A DNA stretch of 64,000 bases from Amycolatopsis marina (GTDB lineage: Bacteria > Actinomycetota > Actinomycetes > Mycobacteriales > Pseudonocardiaceae): contig NZ_FOKG01000002.1 in NCBI RefSeq assembly GCF_900111885.1, positions 85,825 to 149,824 on the forward strand, written 5' to 3'. Shown in pieces: positions 17,652 through 29,142 of the stretch. The notes below the pieces were generated by a model. It had not been told where the DNA came from. It did not search any database and saw nothing but the letters and a program-made list of their open reading frames with translations. The number at the start of each line of letters is the position of its first letter. Position 1 is the first letter of the stretch. The translations under genes and the position numbers were made by a program.

Positions 17652-18175
17652 GGGTGTGCACGCTCCAGCAGTTCGTCGTTGTTCACCCGGCGCGCCCGCC
17701 GGCTACCTTCGAGGGTAGTCGCCCGGGTCGGACGGAGTGCGGCCACGGCGGCACTACCTGCTCAGCGACCGTGCTGACAGTGCGCTGGTGAACGGGAGCT
17801 ATGTCGCGATGGTGCCCCGGAGAACGCGCGCGGCGGAGCCCACGAGCGGGGAGGCGGGGCGCGTGACGTGCGGTGGTGACGGTCCGGGCCAGGTCCGAGC
17901 CTCGCCGAGTCGATCGTGACGCGCGTCTACCAACAGACACTGAGGTCCGTCCAGCCGGCCTGCTCCCTCTTCAAGCCGGCCGGACGGCCAGGTCCCGCGG
18001 ATCACCGGCCCCCCGCCTGCGGACGCCGCCAGACCCCCAGTACCTGGCGATTTCCGCAACTGTCCGGTGCAGCTCCGCGTGATGACCACAAGACTGCCGG
18101 GCCGCGGGGGTGTTCCGGCAGCGTGAAGACCCCCAAGTAGGAGTGGGTGTTTCTACTCAGAACGGGCGTGAGTAT
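17652..18175. other. 524-bp intergenic region between ffh and glnD
   Basis: No open frame here resembles a known protein and no RNA gene was recognised. A stem-loop at 17947-17987 has a 13-base stem with one mismatch and a 15-base loop. A shorter one at 18094-18121 (CTGCCGG/CCGGCAG) lies nearer to glnD. Either could end the glnD transcript on the minus strand. A TACCCT (17713-17708) 57 bases before ffh is a possible -10, within the near-palindrome CTACCTTCGAGGGTAG. Confidence 0.4.
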
Positions 18176-20524
18176 TCAGCTGCGGCAGGCTGCCAGCACC
18201 GCGGCCTCCACAGCGTCGCGCCACCGCTGATCCAGCCTGCCGTGCCGAGGGGAGACACCGAAGGAGTCGACGACGGCGGGGCCCATGGTCGCCACCTTGG
18301 CCCAGCGCACCTCGGCGTCGTAACCGCTCAGTGCCCTGGCCACGCTGTACAACAGGCCGATCCGGTCGACCGCCCTGAGCTCGAGCACCACGGTGTCGGC
18401 ACCGCTGGTTTCCTCGTCGAACCAGAGCACCCTCGGCCGCACGGAGGACACGGGAGGCCCCCCGTAGTCGCGTTCCTTCGCGGCGAGTTTCGGGGTGATG
18501 CCCAGCGCTCCGGCCGCTGCCCTGGCGAACTGCTCGCGCAGCAGGGACGTCTGCGGCAGCGAGCCGAACTTCGGGGACGCGGTGAACACCCCGACCCGGC
18601 CGCCCCCGTGTGCGCGCAACGCCGCGGTGTGCACCTCCATCGAGTGCAGCGCCAGTACGCCGGCGGCGGGAGCGAGCAGTTCCACCGCGGCGGGAACGGC
18701 GAGGGTGATCGTGGCGAGGTTGCCCTCGGTGCGCACGAGCACCTCCCCCCTTCCGGTGCGCACGGCGGCGGCGATGAGTTCCCGCTGCGTTGCGGTCACC
18801 GGAGCGGGTGGGACGAAAACGTTGCCGTGCATCACCTCCCGGCAGCGCGACACCAGCTCGGCGATCAGCCCTGCCTTCCATTCGGTCCACACCCCTGGAC
18901 CGGTGGCGATCGAGTCGGCGATCGACAACGCGTGCAGCAGCTCCAGCAACACGGGGTCGTCGTTCAGCGTGTCGGCCACCCTGCGAATGGTGTCCGGCTC
19001 ACTGATGTCCCGCCGGGTCGCGGTGTGCGGCAGCAGCAGGTGATGCCGGACCACGTCGGAGACCAGTGCGCAGTCCGCGGGCGACAGCCCGAGCCGCTCC
19101 GTCACCTGGGCCGCGATCTTCGCCCCGAGCTCCGAGTGGTCCGCGGGCCTGCCCTTGCCGATGTCGTGCAGCAGCGCCGCGAACAGGAGCAGATCCGGCC
19201 GGGACACGGTCGTCGTGAGCCTGGCCGCCTCGACGCAGGCCTGGACCAGGTGCCGGTCCACACTCCAGGAGTGCACGGGTTCGCGGGGCGGGAGGTCGCG
19301 TACGGCGCCCCATTCCGGGAACAACCTGGCCCACAGCCCGGTCCTGTCCAATGCCTCGACCGCGTCGACGAGACCCTCTCCCGCGCCGAGCAGCTCGGTC
19401 AGCGCCTGCCGCGCACCGGGCGGCCACGGGGCCCGCAACTCGGGGGCCGTGTCCGCGAGTGTCCGAAGTGTACCGTGCGCGACGGGCTTTCCGGTTCGGG
19501 CGGAGGCGGCGGCGACCCGGAGCAACAGTCCGGGGTCACGGGCGGGCACGGCGTCCCTGGCGAGTGCGACCTCGCTGCCGTGCAACACGACCCCGTCGTC
19601 CAGTGGGGTCCTGGCGGGCCGTCTGCCGAACCTGGCCCTCGGCACATCCACAGTGGATCGAAGGGCCACGTCGACGGCGTAGGCGACCGCTCGTCCGGCC
19701 CCGGACAGCTCGCGCGCCAGCGCGAACCGGTCACCGAAGCCGAGTTCGGCGGCCACCAGGGCCGCGTCCGCGGCGTCGAGCACGTCGCGGTCCCTGTGCA
19801 GTTCCCTGCGCAGTTCCGTCCGGACATCCAGCAGCAGCTGGCGTGCCTCCCGCAACTCCTCCCCGGGTCGGTCGGTCAGCTGGGCGAGCGCGAACGCGTC
19901 GATCAGGCCGAGATCGCGCAGTCCGCCCCTGCCGTACTTGAGGTCGGGCTCGGCGGACTGGGCGATCTCGCCGCTGCGATGCCAGCGTTGCCGCGTCGCT
20001 TCCGCGAGTTCGGGAATCCGTTTACGGGCGGTGCGGCGCCATGCGTCCCGTGCTGCCGTGCCCAGCCTGCCGGTCAACTCGGCGTCGCCCGCGATATGCC
20101 GCGCGTCGAGCAGGCCGATCGCCGTCCGCAGATCCTCGGAAGCGACCTGCAGGGCCTGTGCCGGAGTGCGGACCGAGTGGTCCAGCCCGACCCTGGCGTC
20201 CCACAACGGATACCAAAGCGCGTCGGCGATCTCCCCGACGCGCGGATTGTCGTTGTGTACCAGTACCAGGTCAAGATCGGAGAAGGGAACGAGTTCGCGT
20301 CGGCCGAGCCCGCCGACGGCGACCAGCGCGACACCCGGTTCGGCGGTGTCCACGCCGGCCGCCGTGGCGGCCTTGCCAAGCCAGAACTCGTAGAGGTCGA
20401 CGAGCGCGTCGCGCAGTGCCGAGGCACCGAGCCGACCGTGCCTGCCTTCCAGCAACCTCTCCGTGGCCTCGACCAGGGCGTGTCTGATGGATCCGTTGCG
20501 AGCGAGATCGGATTCGTCAGACAC
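18176..20524 (-). CDS. glnD: [protein-PII] uridylyltransferase/adenylyltransferase
   Basis: GlnD modifies PII according to nitrogen status. In actinobacteria it generally adenylylates GlnK Tyr51. The nucleotidyltransferase domain shows VGGLGRRELVPFSDLDLVLV (catalytic Gly-Gly and Asp-x-Asp). A central HD domain has LLHDIGKGRPADHSELG. Two C-terminal ACT domains begin at about 600, including VLWFDEETSGADTVVLELRA. Length 782 residues. The GTG start follows GGGGGG. It is third in amtB-glnK-glnD, 32 bases after glnK. Confidence 0.95.
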   Translation of the reverse strand: MSDESDLARNGSIRHALVEATERLLEGRHGRLGASALRDALVDLYEFWLGKAATAAGVDTAEPGVALVAVGGLGRRELVPFSDLDLVLVHNDNPRVGEIADALWYPLWDARVGLDHSVRTPAQALQVASEDLRTAIGLLDARHIAGDAELTGRLGTAARDAWRRTARKRIPELAEATRQRWHRSGEIAQSAEPDLKYGRGGLRDLGLIDAFALAQLTDRPGEELREARQLLLDVRTELRRELHRDRDVLDAADAALVAAELGFGDRFALARELSGAGRAVAYAVDVALRSTVDVPRARFGRRPARTPLDDGVVLHGSEVALARDAVPARDPGLLLRVAAASARTGKPVAHGTLRTLADTAPELRAPWPPGARQALTELLGAGEGLVDAVEALDRTGLWARLFPEWGAVRDLPPREPVHSWSVDRHLVQACVEAARLTTTVSRPDLLLFAALLHDIGKGRPADHSELGAKIAAQVTERLGLSPADCALVSDVVRHHLLLPHTATRRDISEPDTIRRVADTLNDDPVLLELLHALSIADSIATGPGVWTEWKAGLIAELVSRCREVMHGNVFVPPAPVTATQRELIAAAVRTGRGEVLVRTEGNLATITLAVPAAVELLAPAAGVLALHSMEVHTAALRAHGGGRVGVFTASPKFGSLPQTSLLREQFARAAAGALGITPKLAAKERDYGGPPVSSVRPRVLWFDEETSGADTVVLELRAVDRIGLLYSVARALSGYDAEVRWAKVATMGPAVVDSFGVSPRHGRLDQRWRDAVEAAVLAACRS

Positions 20525-20556
20525 GCCCTTACCCCCCTACGACCACGGCCCGCGCC

Positions 20557-22181
<1,625 letters not shown>

Positions 22182-22257
22182 GCTTCCTCCTAGAACTCGC
22201 ACGGTCGCATTTGGGAGGAATCATGGAAAAGCGTTGTTGCACGGGATGACGCATGGC

Positions 22258-22305
22258 GTTTCGGCTCCGTGAACCAAATGGTGACCGATGTTACGGCTGC
22301 GTTTC
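22258..22305 (-). promoter_or_regulatory. GlnR-like operator upstream of amtB
   Basis: On the minus strand GAAAC-n6-GTAAC (22305-22290) and TTCAC-n6-GAAAC (22273-22258) resemble the paired half-sites of the actinobacterial nitrogen regulator GlnR, with 11-base spacing inside each pair. They end about 75 bases before the amtB start, a sensible activator position. The rest of the 22182-22496 gap holds no gene. The half-site match is seen; GlnR binding is inferred. Confidence 0.5.
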
Positions 22306-22496
22306 GTGGTCCCCGTACCGTTTCGTCCGTTCGCGAAACCTCATGGTCGAATAGGAAGCATGCGTCCTATGCAACTGAGCGTCACGCACACCGCGCGGGT
22401 GCGGCCACTGTGCGCCTGTCACCTGCACTCGGTCGCCACGAGCAGCCCTTCGCATGCTCAGTGCCACACCCGTCGACCGAGTTGTGCGTGACACTC

Positions 22497-23375
22497 ATGA
22501 CCACCACCGGCTCGGGCGGCCGAGGCTTACCCTCCGCTACCGTCGCGGCATTGCGCTGCTCCGTCTGCGCCGACGAACTCGGCCAGGACGGTCTCGCACT
22601 GCGCTGCCCCCGAGGGCACTCGTTCGATCTCGCGAAGCAGGGGTACGTCAACCTGCGCCGTGCCGGAGTCGACGCGGGCACGGCGGACACCCCGGAGATG
22701 GTGGCGGCCAGGGTCGCGTTCCTCGGATCGGGGCACTACGCGCCGCTGTCGCAGTCACTGACCGCCACCGCCGCGGGGCTCGCGCCGGGTCTGGTGCTCG
22801 ACGCCGGGGCCGGCACCGGCCACTACCTGGCCGAAGTGCTGGACGCCGTTCCGGACGCCACGGGGCTCGCGCTGGACGTCTCGGCGGCGGCCCTCAAGCG
22901 GGCCGCACGGGCACATCCGCGTATCGGGGCTGTGGTGTGGAACCTGTGGCAGGACTGGCCGGTCGCGTCCGGGGCCGCTGATCTGGTGCTCAACGTGTTC
23001 GCCCCGCGCAACGCGGCGGAGTTCCACCGCGTGCTGCGACCGGGCGGAACGCTGCTCGTCGCGTCCCCTGGGCCGGGTCACCTGGCGGAGCTGGCCACGG
23101 CACTCGGCCTGCTCGACGTCGACCAGGACAAGGAACAGCGGCTGGACAGCACGCTCGGCGGGCACTTCGAACTGGCGGATCGGATAGAACGGGGGACGCG
23201 GCTGGTGCTGGAGCCCGAACAGGCGCGGCAGGCTGTGCTGATGGGCCCGAACGCGCATCACCTGCACCGGGACGGACTCGGCGAACGACTTGCCGCACTG
23301 ACCGAACCGGTGACCACGACGGCGTCGTTCGTCGTGTCCACCTACCGGCCCCGCGCGGAAGCCGTGACGCGATGA
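22497..23375 (+). CDS. 23S rRNA (guanine-N1)-methyltransferase, RlmA/TlrB-like
   Basis: The N-terminal zinc site is C-x2-C-x12-C-x3-H (LRCSVCADEL, RCPRGHSFD), which binds the rRNA hairpin. KQGYVNLRRAG follows and the Rossmann methyltransferase domain carries VLDAGAGTGHYLAEVLDAV. These are the hallmarks of RlmA enzymes that methylate G745/G748; TlrB-type members give macrolide resistance. Which base is modified cannot be told. Start choice is uncertain: ATG 22497 gives 292 residues and GTG 22488 adds three. It overlaps the next gene by 4 bases. Confidence 0.87.
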   Translation: MTTTGSGGRGLPSATVAALRCSVCADELGQDGLALRCPRGHSFDLAKQGYVNLRRAGVDAGTADTPEMVAARVAFLGSGHYAPLSQSLTATAAGLAPGLVLDAGAGTGHYLAEVLDAVPDATGLALDVSAAALKRAARAHPRIGAVVWNLWQDWPVASGAADLVLNVFAPRNAAEFHRVLRPGGTLLVASPGPGHLAELATALGLLDVDQDKEQRLDSTLGGHFELADRIERGTRLVLEPEQARQAVLMGPNAHHLHRDGLGERLAALTEPVTTTASFVVSTYRPRAEAVTR

Positions 23376-24082
23376 CCCCGGACGACGTCTACCGCCTGCT
23401 CTCCACCCGGATGCCCCACCACGCCGGCAGCACGACGGGTACCGGCGTGCACCGGCTTCCGGCCACCGCGTTCACCGATCCGGGCTGGCTGCGCGAGGAC
23501 CTCGACCGAGCGGCGCGGATGTACGGCAACTCGACCAGCCGAGTGCTGGGCACGATCCGGTGGTACTCCGCGTCGTCGGTGCTGGTGGCCCCTTCCGTGG
23601 AGTCCCTGGTGCTGGCCGGGACCGCATTGGACCCCTCGCTGTCCGCCGTAACGGTGGACGTGCTCCCGGACGGCAGGCTGCCCGGCGCACGGTCGAACCG
23701 GGTGCTGGGCGGCGACGTCGGCGAACTGGGCGCGGCGTTCGGCTCGGCCCTCGGCGCGGCGGTGCGGGCGATCGCCGCCGTCACCGGCGCGAGTGAGCGC
23801 TCGTTGTGGGCGATCGCCGGTGACTCGATCTGCAACCGATTGCTGTGGTCCGGCACCGCGAGCGGGGACGTGGCCAGCGCCATGGCATTGGCCATGCCCC
23901 TGCTCGCGGCCATCGATCCGCGGCTGCCGGAACCTCGGTTCGCCAAGGTGGGCCGGACCCCGATCGTGCGCAGGGCCTCCTGCTGCCTGATCTACGAGGC
24001 CACCGGGGGCGAGAAGTGCACCAGTTGTCCCCGCCAGACCCCCGCGGTCCGCGAGGCCCGGCTCCGCTCGCTGCTGGGTTGA
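23372..24082 (+). CDS. FhuF-type (2Fe-2S) protein, putative siderophore-iron reductase
   Basis: A 236-residue protein with the C-terminal C-C-x10-C-x2-C motif (SCCLIYEATGGEKCTSCP) that binds a 2Fe-2S cluster in FhuF-like ferric-siderophore reductases. The rest is a soluble alpha-rich domain with no other motif. The ATG overlaps the rRNA methyltransferase stop by 4 bases, an odd pairing for an iron gene with no transporter nearby. It ends 9 bases before the convergent aldo/keto reductase. Confidence 0.8.
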   Translation: MTPDDVYRLLSTRMPHHAGSTTGTGVHRLPATAFTDPGWLREDLDRAARMYGNSTSRVLGTIRWYSASSVLVAPSVESLVLAGTALDPSLSAVTVDVLPDGRLPGARSNRVLGGDVGELGAAFGSALGAAVRAIAAVTGASERSLWAIAGDSICNRLLWSGTASGDVASAMALAMPLLAAIDPRLPEPRFAKVGRTPIVRRASCCLIYEATGGEKCTSCPRQTPAVREARLRSLLG

Positions 24083-24091
24083 ACGCGGAGC

Positions 24092-24967
24092 TCAGGCGAG
24101 GGCGGAGAGCTGCTCGAACTCCTCGTCGGTGAGTTCGATGTCGGCGGCGGCCATGTTGTCCTCGAGGTGGGCCACCTTGGACGTGCCGGGAATCGGCAGC
24201 ATCACCGGTGAACGACGCAGCAGCCACGCGAGCGCGAGCTGCGCCGGTGAGCGCCCGTGCTCCTTCGCCGCCTGCTCCAGCACGCTGCCCGGCTTGGCCA
24301 GCTCGCCCGTGGCGATCGGGAACCACGGGATGAAGCCGATGTTGTGCTCCGTCGCGTAGTCCAGCACGGCCTCGTGATGCCGGGTGGCGAGGTTGAACAA
24401 GTTCTGCACGCTCACGATCTCGGCGGTCTTCCCGGCTTCCTCGATCTGCCCGGCGTCCACCTCGGACAGTCCGATGTGGCGGATCTTGCCCTCGTCCTGC
24501 AGCGACTTCAGCTCGCCCACCTGGTCGGCGAGCGGGTAGTCACGGTCCACCCGGTGCAGCTGGTACAGGTCGATCCGCTCCACGCCGAGCCGCCGCAGGC
24601 TCGTCTCGACCTGCTGGCGCAGGTAGGCCGGCTTGCCGAGCGGGACCCACTCGTCCGGGCCGGTCCGCAGCAGACCGCCCTTCGTCGCGATCACCAGGTT
24701 CTCCGGGTACGGGTGCAGCGCCTCCCGGATCAGCTCCTCGCTGACGAACGGCCCGTACGAGTCGGCCGTGTCGATGAAGTTCACCCCGAGCTCCACCGCC
24801 CGCCGCAGCACCGCGATCGCGCCGTCGCGATCGGACGGCTCGCCCCAGATGCCCTTGCCGGTGATCTGCATGGCGCCGTATCCGAGGCGATGGACCGGAA
24901 GGTCCCCGCCGAGCCGGAACTCGCCGCCGGGTTGCCTGGCCGTCTGGGTCGCCTGCGCGTCTGCCAC
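24092..24967 (-). CDS. aldo/keto reductase
   Basis: A 291-residue NADPH-dependent oxidoreductase of the AKR superfamily. [15 protein letters not shown] holds catalytic Asp and Tyr, VIATKGGL the Lys, and LYQLHRVD the His. [15 protein letters not shown] is the cofactor-phosphate loop. The GTG start follows GAGGAG with good spacing. The substrate is unknown. It is separated from allantoicase by 82 bases on the same strand, so it could be read through from the purine operon, but a catabolic role is not shown. Confidence 0.93.
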   Translation of the reverse strand: MADAQATQTARQPGGEFRLGGDLPVHRLGYGAMQITGKGIWGEPSDRDGAIAVLRRAVELGVNFIDTADSYGPFVSEELIREALHPYPENLVIATKGGLLRTGPDEWVPLGKPAYLRQQVETSLRRLGVERIDLYQLHRVDRDYPLADQVGELKSLQDEGKIRHIGLSEVDAGQIEEAGKTAEIVSVQNLFNLATRHHEAVLDYATEHNIGFIPWFPIATGELAKPGSVLEQAAKEHGRSPAQLALAWLLRRSPVMLPIPGTSKVAHLEDNMAAADIELTDEEFEQLSALA

Positions 24968-25049
24968 GTTGTCTCCTCGTTCTCGGCGTTGCTGTCGATG
25001 CTTCCTACGTAGTTCAACTCGTGGGGAACAAATGCTGTTCCATCGCAGG

Positions 25050-26075
25050 TCAGCGCGAGGAGGTGGCTCCGAATCGGGCCCGCAGTCCGCGTAGCCCGCG
25101 CTCGGACAGCCCGCCGTGCAGCCGCAGTCTCGCCACTCCCCCGTCCGGGAAGATGTCTAGTCGCACGTGAGTGGCCTCCTGCTCGGGTGGCACGGCGAAC
25201 CGGTGCCGGGTGTCCGGCTGGAGCCGGGTCCGGGGCAGCAGTTCGAACCAGGAGTCCGGAACATCCGTTTCGTCGGATGCGACCGCGCCGCTCAGCGAGA
25301 ACCGCCCTGGAGCGTTGCCGCGCAGGTTGCCGGTGTCCACGTCGGCGAACCGCACGACTCCCTCTCCGGCGAGGCGGAGGATCGCCCAGTCGTTGCCGTC
25401 GTCGCGCCTGCGTGCCGTCTCCCAGCCCTCGGCCTGGTGCGCGGCGAGTCCCGGCGCGAGCATGTTGTCGGGCGACGAGTAGAACATGTTGCTGCAGCCG
25501 ACGATCCGACCCCCGTTCTCCAGTGCCGCGAGGTCGAGCGCGGCCGGATCGAGCAGCGTTGGATCGGGCACGGCCCGCCCGTGTACCCGCAGCCGGGCGA
25601 CACCTCCGTCCGGGTGCATCGTCAGTCGGACGTGCGTGAAGCGGCGACCGCTGTCCACCGCGAAGAAGTTCTCCGCGTCGCCACGAACCGCGGCCCTGTC
25701 CACCAGGACCGTCCAGTCCTGTTCGGACAGTTCTTCCGGACCCGGGTACCCGTCGACCGCGCACGCCTCCACGGAGACCTCGGGCGGATAGTTGCCCTTG
25801 AAGTACGCGGTGTCCACCACCACGCCGGACGGCACACCCGGGATCCCGAGCCGCACGAGCGCGCGGTCGTCACCGGGCTCCCTGTGCCTGCGCGTCTCCC
25901 AGCCGTCGTAGAGCTGCCCCTTCGACCCGAACGTCTCCGGCTGATGCCGCGGTGTCCAGGGATTGACCAGGTTCTCCTTCTCCGCGAACAGCTCGTCGGT
26001 TGCCCACATGACGGTTCCGCCGTACCTCCGCGAAGCCAGATCCGGTTCGTTTGTCCATTCAGGACGATTGTTCAT
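25050..26075 (-). CDS. alc: allantoicase
   Basis: Allantoicase hydrolyses allantoate to ureidoglycolate and urea. The 341-residue protein is a tandem of two jelly-roll repeats. The first has [20 protein letters not shown] and [19 protein letters not shown], the second [20 protein letters not shown] and [20 protein letters not shown]. The ATG at 26075 ([13 protein letters not shown]) follows GAGAGG. It is 2 bases from the allB stop and last in the hyi-glxR-gcl-allB-alc operon. Ureidoglycolate lyase, the next enzyme, was not seen in the window. Confidence 0.94.
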   Translation of the reverse strand: MNNRPEWTNEPDLASRRYGGTVMWATDELFAEKENLVNPWTPRHQPETFGSKGQLYDGWETRRHREPGDDRALVRLGIPGVPSGVVVDTAYFKGNYPPEVSVEACAVDGYPGPEELSEQDWTVLVDRAAVRGDAENFFAVDSGRRFTHVRLTMHPDGGVARLRVHGRAVPDPTLLDPAALDLAALENGGRIVGCSNMFYSSPDNMLAPGLAAHQAEGWETARRRDDGNDWAILRLAGEGVVRFADVDTGNLRGNAPGRFSLSGAVASDETDVPDSWFELLPRTRLQPDTRHRFAVPPEQEATHVRLDIFPDGGVARLRLHGGLSERGLRGLRARFGATSSR

Positions 26076-26077
26076 CG

Positions 26078-27415
26078 TTACCTCTCTCCGCGGCGGAGCA
26101 ACCGCCCGTTCGGGTCGTTTCCGGTGATCTCCTGGCCACGCAACCATGTCCGCCGCACCACTCCGGCCAGCGGCCTTCCGTGGTACGCGCTCACCGGGTT
26201 GCGGTGCGCCAGTGCGCGCGCGTCGACCACGAACGCATCGTCAGGCGCGAACGCCACCAGGTCGGCGTCACAACCCTCCTCGATCCGGCCCTTGTGCCGC
26301 AGGCCGACCAGGTCCGCGGTGCGCTGCGCCATCCACCGCACCACGTCCCCGAGTTCGAAACCACGCCGCCGCGCCTGGGTCCACACGGCGGGCAGGCCGA
26401 CCTGCAGTCCCGCGATCCCGCCCCAGGCGGCGCCGAAGTCGCCGCTGTCGAGGCGCTTGAGTTCCGGGGTGCAGGGGGAGTGGTCGGTGACCACACAGTC
26501 GATCACCCCGTCGGCCAGTCCGCGCCACAGTCGCTCGCGATTCTCCGCCTCGCGGATGGGCGGGCAGCACTTGAACGCCGTCGCCCCGTCGGGGACCTCC
26601 TCCGCGAGGAAGCTCAGGTAGTGCGGGCACGTCTCGACGGTGAGCCGGAGGCCGTCGGCCCTGGCCCGCGCGAGAACGCCGATCGCATCGGCGGAGGAGA
26701 GGTGCAGCACGTGCGTCCGCGCCCCTGTCGTCTCGGCCAGGGCGATCACCTGCTGGATGGCGAGCGTCTCCGCGACCTGCGGCCGTGAACGCAGGAAGCC
26801 GTCGTAACCGCGGCCATGCGACCGGGGGGCGTGCTCGATGGTGTCCGCGTCCTCGGCGTGCACGATCATCATCGAGTCCAGGTCGTGCACGGTGCGCATC
26901 GCAGCCGCGAGTTCGTCGCCTGCCAGTGGCGGGAACTCGTCGACGCCCGAGTGCAGCAGGAAGCACTTGAACCCGAACACGCCCTCGGCGTGCAGCCCGG
27001 CCAGGTCGGCGCCGTTGCCGGGCACCGCACCGCCCCAGAACCCGACGTCCACGTGCACCCGGCCCTCAGCCGCCGCGCGCTTCACCCGCAGCGCCTCGAC
27101 GTCCACCGTCGGCGGCAGGCTGTTCAGCGGCATGTCGACAATGGTCGTGACACCACCGGCCGCGGCGGCGCGCGTCGCCGTCTCGAACCCCTCCCACTCG
27201 CTGCGGCCGGGATCGTTCACGTGGACGTGGGTGTCCACCAGTCCCGGCAGCAGCGCGAGTTCCGGGTCGAGTTCGACGACCGCCGCCGCCGACCGGTCCG
27301 CGTCGTACGGCCCGACCTCGGCGATGCGGCCGCCGACCACCCCCACGCTCGCGGGGCGCTCGCCCTGTGGGGTGAGTACGCGCCGCGCTCGGACAAGCAG
27401 GTCGAGTTCTGTCAT
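26078..27415 (-). CDS. allB: allantoinase
   Basis: Allantoinase opens the hydantoin ring of allantoin to allantoate. The 445-residue amidohydrolase shows [19 protein letters not shown] (metal His-x-His), [16 protein letters not shown] (the carboxylated metal-bridging Lys), [20 protein letters not shown] and [12 protein letters not shown] (catalytic Asp). These separate allantoinase from dihydroorotase. It overlaps the gcl stop by 4 bases. Confidence 0.95.
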   Translation of the reverse strand: MTELDLLVRARRVLTPQGERPASVGVVGGRIAEVGPYDADRSAAAVVELDPELALLPGLVDTHVHVNDPGRSEWEGFETATRAAAAGGVTTIVDMPLNSLPPTVDVEALRVKRAAAEGRVHVDVGFWGGAVPGNGADLAGLHAEGVFGFKCFLLHSGVDEFPPLAGDELAAAMRTVHDLDSMMIVHAEDADTIEHAPRSHGRGYDGFLRSRPQVAETLAIQQVIALAETTGARTHVLHLSSADAIGVLARARADGLRLTVETCPHYLSFLAEEVPDGATAFKCCPPIREAENRERLWRGLADGVIDCVVTDHSPCTPELKRLDSGDFGAAWGGIAGLQVGLPAVWTQARRRGFELGDVVRWMAQRTADLVGLRHKGRIEEGCDADLVAFAPDDAFVVDARALAHRNPVSAYHGRPLAGVVRRTWLRGQEITGNDPNGRLLRRGER

Positions 27416-29136
27416 GGCACCAACTCAATCACGTCGGCCTCCGGCTCGATCGCCTCGAATTCGACCACGTTGTCCAGTGCCGTGCCCATCGCGGCATTGC
27501 CCGTACGCTCGATCATGACCTCGACCAGCACCGGACGGCTGGTCCGCTCGGCCTCCTTACGGGCCCACTCCAGGGCGGGCGCGATGCCTGCGGCCTCCTC
27601 CACCCTGGTGCCCGAACAGCCGTAGGCCTCCATGATCTTGAGGTTGTCCGTTCCGTTCTCGTCGTAGTGGATGTCCACCTGGAAGTTCATCCCGTACCCG
27701 GTCTCCGCCTGCCGGATCAGCCCGAGGTAGGTGTTGTTCAGCATGATCAGCACGAACGGGATGTCGTACTGCGCGGCCACCGCCAGTTCTTCCACCAGGA
27801 ACTGGAAGGAGTAGTCACCGACCACGCCGACCACCTCGGCGTCCGGGCGAGCCCGCTTCACCCCGATCGCGGCGGGGATCTCCCAGCCGAGCGGGCCTGC
27901 CTGCCCGCACACCTGGTAGTGGCGGGGCTTGTGCGCACGCTGGAACTGCCCGGACCAGATCTGATAGAGCCCGATCGCGGTCACGAAGTAGGTGTCCGGG
28001 CCGTAGGTCTTGTTGATCTCGGCGAACACCCGCGGCGCCTTGATCGGCGTGGTGTCGAAGTCCTCCCTGCGCGGCAACGCGCGTTTGAGCTCGCCGAGGT
28101 GGCGCACCCACTCACCGGGCTCGCGACGCTCCGCGCGGCGCTCCACCTCGGTGAGCAGGGCAGCGAGGAACTCCCGCGTGTCCGAGACGATGCCGAGGTC
28201 GGGCCCGAACACCCGGCCCAACTGGGTGGGCTCGATGTCGACGTGGATGAACTTGCGCTCGCCCCGGTAGACGTCCAGCGCTCCCGTGTGCCGGTCCCCG
28301 AACCGCGCCCCCAGCGCCAGCACGAGATCGGAGTCGAGGAACGCCGCGTTCGCCCAGCGTTGCGAGGTCTGCACACCGGCCATCCCGGCGAAGAGTTCGT
28401 GGTCCTCCGGAAAACTGCCCTTGCCCATCAGCGTCACCCCGACCGGCACACCGAGACGTTCGGCGACCGTGCGCAGCTGCTCGCTGGCCTCACCGAGCAC
28501 CACGCCGCCACCGGCGAGGATGAGCGGGCGCCGGGCGGCCAGCAGCATGTCGAGTGCCCGCTCGACCCTGGCCGGTGCGGGCGTCACGACCGGGACCGGC
28601 AGCGGCGCGTCCACTGTGGAGTCCCACTCGATCTCCTGCTTCTGCACGTCGAGCGGCAGGTCGATGAGCACGGGTCCCGGCCTGCCGGAACGGGCCAGCC
28701 GGAACGCCTCGCGGAAGATCCACGGAGCCTGTGCCGCCTCCTTGATCTGCACGGCCCACTTCGTCACCGGCTTGGCGATCTCGACGATGTCCACGGCCTG
28801 GAAGGCCTCCTGATGCAGCTTGCTCGACACCGCCTGTCCGGTGATACACAGGATCGGGATCGAGTCGGCCTGTGCCGTGTACAGCCCGGTGATCATGTTC
28901 GTGCCAGCCGGGCCCGAGGTGCCGATCGCGACGCCGACGTTGCCGGTGGTGCGCGACCACCCGTCGGCCATGTGGGTCGCGCCCTCCTCGTGCCGGACCA
29001 CGAGGTGCTCGATCCCGCTGCCCTGCAGTGCTTGGTAGAGCGGGAGAATCGCGGCGCCGGGGCAGCCGAAGACGGTGTCCACCCCTTCACTGGCGAGGAC
29101 CTCGACGACAGCTTGCATGACGGGAATTCTGGGCAT
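27412..29136 (-). CDS. gcl: glyoxylate carboligase (tartronate-semialdehyde synthase)
   Basis: A thiamine-diphosphate enzyme joining two glyoxylates into tartronate semialdehyde with loss of CO2. The 574-residue protein has the three-domain layout: PYR domain (1-170), central FAD-type domain (about 190-330) and PP domain with [14 protein letters not shown], the cofactor motif, and [10 protein letters not shown]. It matches E. coli Gcl closely ([37 protein letters not shown]). It differs at one key place: E. coli Gcl has Val51 where other ThDP enzymes have a catalytic Glu, and here RHEEGATHM supplies Glu50. Start supported by GAGGG. It is 6 bases downstream of glxR. Confidence 0.92.
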   Translation of the reverse strand: MPRIPVMQAVVEVLASEGVDTVFGCPGAAILPLYQALQGSGIEHLVVRHEEGATHMADGWSRTTGNVGVAIGTSGPAGTNMITGLYTAQADSIPILCITGQAVSSKLHQEAFQAVDIVEIAKPVTKWAVQIKEAAQAPWIFREAFRLARSGRPGPVLIDLPLDVQKQEIEWDSTVDAPLPVPVVTPAPARVERALDMLLAARRPLILAGGGVVLGEASEQLRTVAERLGVPVGVTLMGKGSFPEDHELFAGMAGVQTSQRWANAAFLDSDLVLALGARFGDRHTGALDVYRGERKFIHVDIEPTQLGRVFGPDLGIVSDTREFLAALLTEVERRAERREPGEWVRHLGELKRALPRREDFDTTPIKAPRVFAEINKTYGPDTYFVTAIGLYQIWSGQFQRAHKPRHYQVCGQAGPLGWEIPAAIGVKRARPDAEVVGVVGDYSFQFLVEELAVAAQYDIPFVLIMLNNTYLGLIRQAETGYGMNFQVDIHYDENGTDNLKIMEAYGCSGTRVEEAAGIAPALEWARKEAERTSRPVLVEVMIERTGNAAMGTALDNVVEFEAIEPEADVIELVP

Positions 29137-29142
29137 TGTCCC

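Noticed and set aside
17799..18089. 96-codon minus-strand open frame between ffh and glnD
   Set aside because: No ribosome site, Gly/Arg/Pro-rich random composition and no similarity to known families.
17652..18175. tRNA or 4.5S RNA gene near ffh
   Set aside because: No cloverleaf, no SRP Alu/S-domain tetraloop pattern could be traced.
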